A stretch of DNA of 64,000 nt from positions 372,001 through 436,000 of the forward strand of contig MGWO01000007.1 of assembly GCA_001801025.1 (NCBI GenBank). The letters are read 5' to 3'. The number at the start of each line of letters is the position of its first letter. Position 1 is the stretch's first letter. The stretch comes from Gallionellales bacterium GWA2_54_124 (lineage in GTDB: Bacteria; Pseudomonadota; Gammaproteobacteria; Burkholderiales; Gallionellaceae). Both the position numbers and the translations under genes were made by a program. Positions 58,678 through 64,000 of this stretch are shown here, piece by piece. The notes below the pieces were generated by a model. The model was not told the origin of the DNA and searched no databases. It was given only the letters and a program-made list of their open reading frames with translations.

Positions 58678-58845
58678 TTAAAGGGCCTTGCAATCGGTGG
58701 TAAATACTATCTTTTTAAAATCAGACGACTTTCCGTCTGCCTTTCGCTTTACATACTCTGCGTCACGCTTCTCAAGTATTGCGACGGGCTCCTTGGGTGC
58801 TTTGTCATGCATTTGGCGTGTTGAGTCGTGCTCCTTGTATTTCAT
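58678..58845 (-). CDS. Small charged ORF upstream of the Fn3-like gene
   Basis: An ATG at 58845 opens 55 codons: MKYKEHDSTRQMHDKAPKEP and further Lys/Glu/Asp-rich residues, ending CKAL. It is 23 bases upstream of the Fn3-like gene. Its 5' half overlaps the heptad-phased repeat tract. A ribosome binding site is not evident, so coding status is doubtful. Confidence 0.3.
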   Translation of the reverse strand: MKYKEHDSTRQMHDKAPKEPVAILEKRDAEYVKRKADGKSSDFKKIVFTTDCKAL

Positions 58846-59000
58846 GTCCATGTCGGATGTGCTGAGTTGTGATTCTCAGGTGTTGCGTCATCCTTCTCAA
58901 GTGCGGCGACGTGCGTCTCATGTCCATCGTCGTGCGTCTGAGGTGCCATGTTTGTGGCTAATGTCTTGCTTCGCGCATCCGGCATGTTGCGTCGTGCTAC
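58800..59000. repeat. Degenerate 7/21-bp phased repeat tract
   Basis: Units of 21 bp starting TCTCAGG, TCTCAAG, TCTCATG and TCTGAGG recur (58876-58960), each made of three 7-bp words ending in CG-rich triplets. Read on the minus strand an open frame (58842-59039) gives a degenerate heptapeptide repeat (PQTHDDG, HETHVAA, PENHNSA) that stops and restarts in another frame. From 59001 to 59360 I see no supportable gene. Confidence 0.5.
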
Positions 59001-59360
59001 TCGCGTCTTACGAAGAACAGCGAGAGACTTGCACTGCATGTCTGCTGTCTTGTGTGGCCCGGCAAAAAATTCGCCGCTATTACAGAAGTGTTATTGCCTT
59101 GTATCGAAAGCGTGATGCCGGATTACGTAAATAATTGCTGCAGGAGAATCACGCTGCAGGCAGAGTGCATCTTCCTCTATTCTTTTGATTGCAGCTATAT
59201 GCCAAAAGACCTAGACCGAAAGGCCTATAATTTTCGGGCATGGCAATAATTCCTCTTTGGCGCGGAAGTGATTTTGCGGCTTAATGATAAGGCGACGCTT
59301 TGTATGAAACATTGTGCAGGCAGTTTGGGCGATATAATGGCGACAGAATCAATCCGGTAA

Positions 59361-59591
59361 ATAACCACTTATTTCTATCCCGATTTTGTGGCGGAACTCA
59401 CCGATGGTCGTGTTTTGGCCGTCGAGTACAAAGGCGAACCCTATAAAACCAACGATGATTCCCGCGAGAAAAAACAGGTAGGCGCACGCTGGGAGCAGTC
59501 CAGTAGTGGTCGATGCTTATTCTTGTTTGCCGTGGCTGAAGATGAATCCGGGCGAACCGTCTATCAGCAACTGGCGGAAAAGCTGATGTGA
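59361..59591 (+). pseudogene. 3' remnant of a type III restriction-like nuclease subunit
   Basis: An open frame without a usable start follows a stop at 59358. It reads TYFYPDFVAELTDGRVLAVE then YKGEPYKT, DDSREKKQVGARWEQ and VYQQLAEKLM. This is the C-terminal PD-(D/E)xK nuclease portion of Res/type III restriction subunits (PDF...VEYKG). Helicase and methylase parts are absent, so it is a decayed fragment of an old restriction locus. Confidence 0.8.
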
Positions 59592-59623
59592 TGATTGAAT
59601 AGGCAAATAAACAGTTATTTTAC

Positions 59624-60457
59624 CTACCATGATGTCAGGAATTTTCCGAACCGGTCGTGCAGGCTCAGGACGATTTCGAACAGGATCAGTCCGATCACAT
59701 ACCATTCGAGCTTATGCAATTGCTTGTTGTCCCACACATCAGCCAGCGTTTGTGCGGTATCGGAGATCAGTCCCAGCTTGCGATTTAAGGCTGATTGTCT
59801 TTCCTGTAACTCAAATTCATCCTCGAGACTGGCGTACAGACCGCCCAAGTGGGGAAAATTCCACAGCGTTTCAGGTTTGTCACCGATTTCGGCGCGGCCC
59901 ACCATGCGATGCTGGATCAGCAGCATGTGACCGATCTTGGAGAGTAGGTTTTTAGCCCCCGCGCTGACCCGGCCATGCAACGCCAGTTCCTGCGCTAACG
60001 GCTCAATCTTGTCGAATTCCCCGGCGACTTTGTTTTCATACAGCGTGAGCACCAGATTTTTGCTCAGTGCATCGGCGATGATTTGCAGCTTTTCTAACGT
60101 AATGGTGTCAAGCGAGACGGCGCCGCTTTGTACACCGATGTTGTCTCTGCCGCTGTGGATTTCCATCTCCTCGGTTTCGGGAGAAGACGCGGGGGTGGTG
60201 AGCAGTGTTTTGAGGGTGTCGATAAAGCGCACCTCATCGACGATAGGCACGCCGAATAAGACCACGACGCCGTAGCGAAACAGCACCGCGATGCCGCCTT
60301 CGCTGTCTATTTCCAGTGTCAGTGGCGTAGTCGCCAGGCAATCGGCGATCTTGAAGGATTTCAGATCCAGACGATCGCCTAGCAACAGGGCGCGTGCCTT
60401 GAGATCCTGCCGGGAGTTGAGTTTGAGTTCCATATTCATTGACAGCCGGATGGTCAT
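59624..60457 (-). CDS. RMD1/DUF155-family protein
   Basis: The 277-residue protein carries the DUF155 fold: ALLLGDRLDLKSFKIADCLA, IAVLFRYGVVVLFGV, SKIGHMLLIQHRMVGRAEIG, then LEDEFELQERQSALNRKLGLI, and one C-terminal membrane helix (WYVIGLILFEIVLSL). Eukaryotic RMD1 relatives have roles in sporulation or mitochondria; bacterial function is unknown. Several ATGs are close (60457, 60439). Confidence 0.85.
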   Translation of the reverse strand: MTIRLSMNMELKLNSRQDLKARALLLGDRLDLKSFKIADCLATTPLTLEIDSEGGIAVLFRYGVVVLFGVPIVDEVRFIDTLKTLLTTPASSPETEEMEIHSGRDNIGVQSGAVSLDTITLEKLQIIADALSKNLVLTLYENKVAGEFDKIEPLAQELALHGRVSAGAKNLLSKIGHMLLIQHRMVGRAEIGDKPETLWNFPHLGGLYASLEDEFELQERQSALNRKLGLISDTAQTLADVWDNKQLHKLEWYVIGLILFEIVLSLHDRFGKFLTSW

Positions 60458-60523
60458 ACCAGCGCGTATTGTACCTCTGTCGTAATTGTCTCATTAAGGT
60501 TTGAATAAAAACCTCAAACCGAC

Positions 60524-60672
60524 TCACGCGGAGGCGCGGAGAAAACCATAAAACCTAACTCAAGCACGAATGCGCGAACTAATAACAAACTGGCAGTTGT
60601 GCTTTAAAGTTTACTGAAATTAATCCAGCTATATTTTGATTTATTTTGGGTTTTCTCCGCGCCTCCGCGTGA
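60524..60672. repeat. MITE-like palindromic element, copy B
   Basis: 149 bp with perfect 24-bp terminal inverted repeats (left arm starts TCACGCGGAGGCGCGGAG; right arm ends GCCTCCGCGTGA). Interior is A+T-rich with no open frame. Same ends as 47027-47177. It fills much of the gene-free interval 60458-60840. Confidence 0.9.
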
Positions 60673-60763
60673 ACATTGCTTTTTAATCCCATTGAATGAC
60701 TGCCTGCAGTTTGTTGCGATATAGCCAAATTGTACCTTTGAACAGCATGCGGGAAATTATGGC

Positions 60764-60797
60764 TATAATGGCCGCGTTTCAGTTTGATGCTGAAACG
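60764..60797 (+). promoter_or_regulatory. -10 box and 5' hairpin of the psiF-like gene
   Basis: TATAAT at 60764 predicts transcription from about 60776. CGTTTCAG (60775-60782) pairs with CTGAAACG (60790-60797), so the mRNA would begin with an 8-bp stem. No convincing -35 at 17 bases, and no Pho box seen. Confidence 0.5.
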
Positions 60798-60840
60798 TCC
60801 CGATCCGGGGGGATACAATCGACTAATCAAGGAGATACTC

Positions 60841-61170
60841 ATGAAAAAATTGATCGCAGTAGCTTGTTTGGGATTATTTGTGACCGTATCAGCACCTGTT
60901 TTTGCAGGTGCGCAACAGGAAAAAATGAAAGGATGCAATGCGGAGGCGAAAGCGGAGGCGCTCAAAGGTGATGAGCGCAAGGCTTTCATGAGCAAGTGTC
61001 TGAAAAAGGACTATACCCTCAAAGCAGACGCAGGCGCTAAGCCGGAAGAGAAGGCCGCACCAGTCAAGCAACAGGATAAAATGAAAAATTGTAATGCAGA
61101 TGCGAAGACCCGTGCACTCAAGGGTGACGAGCGTAAGGCCTTCATGAAGACTTGCCTGAAAGGCGAGTAA
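60841..61170 (+). CDS. psiF: PsiF-repeat periplasmic protein
   Basis: The 109-residue protein has a signal peptide ending APVFAGA and two PsiF repeats. Each has a CNAEAKAEALKGDERKAFMS-like core ending in a Cys (KCL or TCL), giving a Cys pair per repeat. Family members are phosphate-starvation-inducible in E. coli. AAGGAGAT lies six bases before the ATG at 60841. It has its own terminator. Confidence 0.9.
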   Translation: MKKLIAVACLGLFVTVSAPVFAGAQQEKMKGCNAEAKAEALKGDERKAFMSKCLKKDYTLKADAGAKPEEKAAPVKQQDKMKNCNADAKTRALKGDERKAFMKTCLKGE

Positions 61171-61177
61171 TCGCAAT

Positions 61178-61206
61178 AAAAAAGCGCACTTAGTGCGCTT
61201 TTTTAT
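61178..61206. terminator. Bidirectional terminator between psiF and the GGDEF gene
   Basis: AAGCGCACT and AGTGCGCTT pair perfectly; A-run before, T-run after; both convergent genes end here. Confidence 0.92.
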
Positions 61207-61220
61207 TTTGGGAGTCCCGA

Positions 61221-62009
61221 TTAATCCGGGTAGTGTAATTTCTGATTAAAAACGACGAGATTCCGGCCACGTTCTTTTGCCTGATACATGGCCTTATCGG
61301 CTTGCAAGATTGCTGTTTCCGCTGTGGTTGAATGCCCTGTAAATACGGAAACACCAATACTGGCTGTGCAGTGATGTTCGATGCTGTGCAGTTGCGTATT
61401 TTGATGCGGTGTCGTTTCCAGAAAGTAGGGGGCGGATAAAATATCGCGAATTTTTTCGGCGATAATTCCTGCCTGAACGGCCGATTCACTTTCATTTTCG
61501 GTGAGGTCGCTGAGCAAAATAATGAACTCATCTCCCCCGAATCTCGCTACGGTGTCGATTTCGCGCACACAGGCCTTAAGTCTGTGCGCTGCCTCAACCA
61601 AAAGCTGGTCGCCTATCACATGCCCGTAGGTATCGTTGAGCGGTTTGAAATTATCAAGGTCGAGGAACATCAATGCGTTGTAGTGACTATTGCGGCGACT
61701 CGATGCAATGGCGCGGTTTAAGTGCTCATTGAGCAGACGACGGTTGGGGAGTTTGGTTAGCGTGTCATAGAACGCCAGATTGCGTATCGTTTCATCCGTG
61801 CGTTTTCGCTCGGTGATATCCTGCATGATGGCAACAAAATGCAGGATCGAGCCGTTTCCGGAGATCACGGGTGTGATATGGAGCGACTCGTCATAGTGTG
61901 AGCCATCCTTGCGCCGGTTAAGCATTTCGGAATTCCATGCCAGCCCTGACAGTATGGTTTGCCACATGTCTTGATAGAAACTGTCCGGATGATGTCCGGA
62001 TTTAACCAA
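61221..62009 (-). pseudogene. PAS(C-term)-GGDEF part of an interrupted diguanylate cyclase
   Basis: The frame after the stop at 62010-62012 continues the PAS fold (LVKSGHHPDSFYQDMWQTIL; RRKDGSHYDES), a PAC segment (IMQDITERKRTDET) and a full GGDEF domain (LPNRRLLNEHL; DLDNFKPLNDTYGHVIGD; ARFGGDEFIILL; ADKAMYQAKERGRNLV). The catalytic GGDEF is intact. The first codon after the stop is TTG, so independent translation is possible but there is no ribosome binding site in front of it. Confidence 0.75.
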
Positions 62010-62576
62010 TTATCCCGGTTTTTTGCCGATTGCTTCTTCCAGTGTATATCCGGTTAGCCGGGTGAACGCCGGATTAACCCATTCGATATGTGCATGCTGA
62101 TCGGTGATAACGATCCCGTTGGCGACCGCATTTAAGGCGACTTCGGAGAGACGCAGGCGAGATTCGAGCTGGATGCGTACCAGTGCGTAGCGTATGGCCC
62201 GGCCTAGTGCATCGTGATCAAAGTGGCCTTTGACGAGATAGTCCTGAGCGCCTGCTTGCAGTGCGGCATTAGCCAGATCGTAGTCATCATGACCTGTCAA
62301 AACTACGATAGGCGTGCCCGGATGTGCACTACGCATGGCATGTACGGTATCCATGCCGGCAGAATCAGGTAAGGACAGATCGAGAAGAATGATATCCGGC
62401 TTCGATTTTTGTGCGGAAACAAGGCCACCGGCCAATGTTTTCGCCCAGATCACGGCTTCCTTGTCATTTTTGGCGCAGAGTCCGGACAATCGCACATGTG
62501 CACGGATTAATCCAAAATCACCGGGATCGTCTTCGACGGCCAGAATGGACAGCGGTTTTAAAGGTAGTATATTCAT
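62010..62576 (-). pseudogene. REC-PAS(N-term) part of the interrupted diguanylate cyclase
   Basis: The 188-codon part has a receiver domain (ILAVEDDPGDFGLIRAHV; DIILLDLSLPDSAGMD; VVLTGHDD; YLVKGH) and then the first half of a PAS domain (LNAVANGIVITDQHAHIEWV; NPAFTRLTGYTLEEAIGKKP). It ends at TAA inside the PAS, directly before the frame above. The ATG at 62576 overlaps the stop of the next RR gene upstream (ATGA). It could still make a truncated REC-PAS. Confidence 0.75.
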
Positions 62577-63040
62577 AGCATATCGGTATTGCCAGCCATG
62601 GTTGTGAACGGGAGAATCCAGCGTTCGGCAAGCAGGCGGATGGAAGCGCTTAATTCGTGAATATCCATCGGTTTGCTGACATAGTCGGCAGCGCCCAGTT
62701 CATTGGCAGCGATGATATCGCTGTGTGCATAGGAGGTTGAGAGGATGACGACGGGAATGTCACGCAGGGTTGCATCTTTTTTGATTTCAGCCAGACATTC
62801 AAGCCCATTCATGCGTGGCATGTTCAGATCGAGTAGAACCAGATTGGGGCGTGGTGCATTGGCAAAACTACCCGTTTGCTTGCGTAAAAATGCCAGCGCT
62901 TCGTAGCCGTCAAATGCCTGACGCATATCGGCCTTAATCTGATTTTGTTTCAGTGCCCATTTAACCAGCTGCGCATCCGTTTTTTCATCCTCCACCAGCA
63001 AAATAATAAATGGCCGGTCGGTAGTGCTTTTGTCGTTCAT
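62573..63040 (-). CDS. Single-domain response regulator (Rcp1-like)
   Basis: The 155-residue protein is a stand-alone receiver of the Rcp1/CheY-like class that partners phytochrome-like kinases: ILLVEDEKTDAQLVKWALKQ, NLVLLDLNMPRMNGLECL with acceptor Asp, VILSTS and YVSKPMDIHEL with the Lys. GAGGAAATAG precedes the ATG. It should carry phosphate from the histidine kinase upstream to the next regulator. Confidence 0.93.
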   Translation of the reverse strand: MNDKSTTDRPFIILLVEDEKTDAQLVKWALKQNQIKADMRQAFDGYEALAFLRKQTGSFANAPRPNLVLLDLNMPRMNGLECLAEIKKDATLRDIPVVILSTSYAHSDIIAANELGAADYVSKPMDIHELSASIRLLAERWILPFTTMAGNTDML

Positions 63041-63056
63041 TCTATTTCCTCATTCA

Positions 63057-63263
63057 TTATGAACGTATCGATTGAAAGTGGTATTCGGCACTGCTGGCGC
63101 GATTGTCAGCGACATTGAACGGGATGCCGATCAGATATCCGATGGGCAGAAAATGGCAGGGGTATTTAAAGCTTAGTTGCATATCGTTCCAGTGCGGCGC
63201 GAAGACAGGGCGTGTGCTGGACAGCAGCCAAAGGGGGAAGACGAAAAGTTTTATATTAGGCAT
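63057..63263 (-). CDS. Small ORF between histidine kinase and Rcp1-like gene
   Basis: A 68-codon frame begins three bases after the kinase stop and ends 16 bases before the next start, filling the gap. The residues (MPNIKLFVFPLWLLSSTRPV and FKYPCHFLPIGYLIGIPF) are hydrophobic and aromatic. No ribosome binding site and no recognisable family; coding status is uncertain. Confidence 0.35.
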   Translation of the reverse strand: MPNIKLFVFPLWLLSSTRPVFAPHWNDMQLSFKYPCHFLPIGYLIGIPFNVADNRASSAEYHFQSIRS

Positions 63264-63266
63264 TGT

Positions 63267-64000
63267 TTATAAGTCAGTGAGTGGCAGAACGACAAAAAAA
63301 TTGCAGCCCATTCCTTCTCCTGAAGATTCTACCCAGATTCGTCCGCCGTGATGTTCGGTAATTTTACGGCATAAGGCCAGACCAATACCGGTGCCCTGAT
63401 ACACTTCGCGGGACTGTAAACGCTGAAAGACCTGAAACAGACGTTTGATTTGTCCCGGCGCTATGCCAATGCCGTTATCGCTGATACATAAATGCCATTC
63501 ATGGTTGAGTCGTGCGCTCTTGAGGTTGATTTCTGGGGGGCGTCCGGCGATCCGGTATTTGACGGCGTTGCCGATCAGGTTTTGCAATAGCCGGGTGATT
63601 TCATCACCGTTGGCAAATAAGGCGGGCCAGTCGCCGCCGGAGGTGATTGTCGCCCGTGCCTCGCTGATGGCTGGTTGTAAAAACAGCAGGGCTTCATCAA
63701 GCAGGGTGCGGCTTTCATGCCATGCTTTATCTTCATTCATACGCCCGACACGTGAATATTCGAGCAGGGCGATGAGCATCTGATCAATGCGTTTTGCGCC
63801 TTCGACTGCATACTGGATGTAATCGCGATTCTCATCGTTCAATTGATCCGCCAGGCTGATTTCCAGCAGTTGCAGATAGCTTGAAATCATGCGCAGCGGC
63901 TGGCGCATATCGTGAGAAATGGCATAGCTAAATTGCTCAAGCTCAATGTTGGAGCGCAGCAGTTCCGTTTCGGCCTGCTTGCGGTCTGAAATGTCATAGA
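63267..64000 (-). CDS. Sensor histidine kinase, C-terminal part (partial, cut by window edge)
   Basis: The visible part has the end of a PAS/PAC linker, then the HisKA H-box ELEQFSYAISHDMRQPLRM, and a HATPase domain with N box LLQNLIGNAVKYRI, G1 ISDNGIGIAP and G2 GTGIGLALCRKITEHHGGRI. The SHDMRQPLR H-box is that of bacteriophytochrome-type kinases, which fits with the Rcp1-like regulator next door. The sensor domain lies beyond the window. Confidence 0.9.
   Translation of the reverse strand, partial: YDISDRKQAETELLRSNIELEQFSYAISHDMRQPLRMISSYLQLLEISLADQLNDENRDYIQYAVEGAKRIDQMLIALLEYSRVGRMNEDKAWHESRTLLDEALLFLQPAISEARATITSGGDWPALFANGDEITRLLQNLIGNAVKYRIAGRPPEINLKSARLNHEWHLCISDNGIGIAPGQIKRLFQVFQRLQSREVYQGTGIGLALCRKITEHHGGRIWVESSGEGMGCNFFVVLPLTDL

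Noticed and set aside
58800-59000. CRISPR-like array
   Set aside because: Units are contiguous 7/21-bp words with no unique spacers of constant length and no cas genes nearby.
58688-59134. 148-codon plus-strand open frame
   Set aside because: It is Cys/Ser/Arg-rich low-complexity translation of the repeat tract, with no ribosome binding site or motif.

Overview
The window is a stretch of bacterial chromosome of roughly balanced base composition. Gene content and order (pstSCAB, rpmB-rpmG, queA-tgt-yajC-secDF, xseB-ispA-dxs-folE2, coaBC-dut, proS, rppH, DUF1615 lipoprotein, PsiF) point to a betaproteobacterium, most likely of the Nitrosomonadales/Gallionellaceae type. No rRNA or marker gene is present that would fix the genus, so this is inference.

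Layout. 1-11943 (minus strand) is one tightly coupled MSHA-like type IV pilus/type II secretion operon: MshM ATPase, MshL secretin, MshN TPR protein, MshE ATPase, MshG platform protein, MshI/J/K-like assembly proteins, two pseudopilin-like proteins and a response regulator cut by the window edge. Most junctions are ATGA overlaps. 12073-24525 is housekeeping: YqhA, TlpA-like thioredoxin, lytic transglycosylase-proS, rppH, CBS protein, PEGA lipoprotein, dut-coaBC, DUF1615 lipoprotein, purB, Nudix-mnmA, and a small basic protein. A tRNA-Leu(CAA) precedes queA, tgt, yajC, secD, secF and a DedA protein (24708-31043). 31108-38363 is a signalling block: a degenerate GGDEF-EAL protein, an HD-GYP response regulator, a di-haem cytochrome c peroxidase and a giant hybrid histidine kinase translationally coupled to the peroxidase. 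39138-42878 is pstSCAB with a Pho box and a hairpin after pstS; then an MgtE_N-CorA fusion, rpmBG, small proteins, a DMT transporter and a Rieske oxygenase. 48418-52235 is xseB-ispA-dxs-folE2. 52312-57792 holds a glutamine amidotransferase, an LRR-protein kinase and a SWIM-SNF2 helicase. 57800-60840 is accessory: a REP-like palindrome, an unknown Fn3-like protein, heptad-phased repetitive DNA, the 3' remnant of a type III restriction-type nuclease, an RMD1 protein and a MITE-like palindrome. The end (60841-64000) has a PsiF protein and a c-di-GMP/phosphorelay operon in which a REC-PAS-GGDEF protein is split by an in-frame stop.

The most unusual non-coding signal is a family of hairpin spacers whose arms are built of degenerate 7-bp units. 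They lie at 3044, 13709, 17986, 25924, 30317 and 52226, with a related 7/21-bp-phased tract at 58800-59000. Several run into coding sequence: they supply the stop codons of mshJ, queA and folE2, and the start of the transglycosylase signal peptide. A second family consists of two ~150-bp elements (47027, 60524) bounded by long inverted repeats of the same sequence. Further regulatory candidates are a 13-bp perfect hairpin that buries the ribosome binding site of the DUF1615 gene behind purB, and a hairpin at the extreme 5' end of the predicted psiF mRNA.
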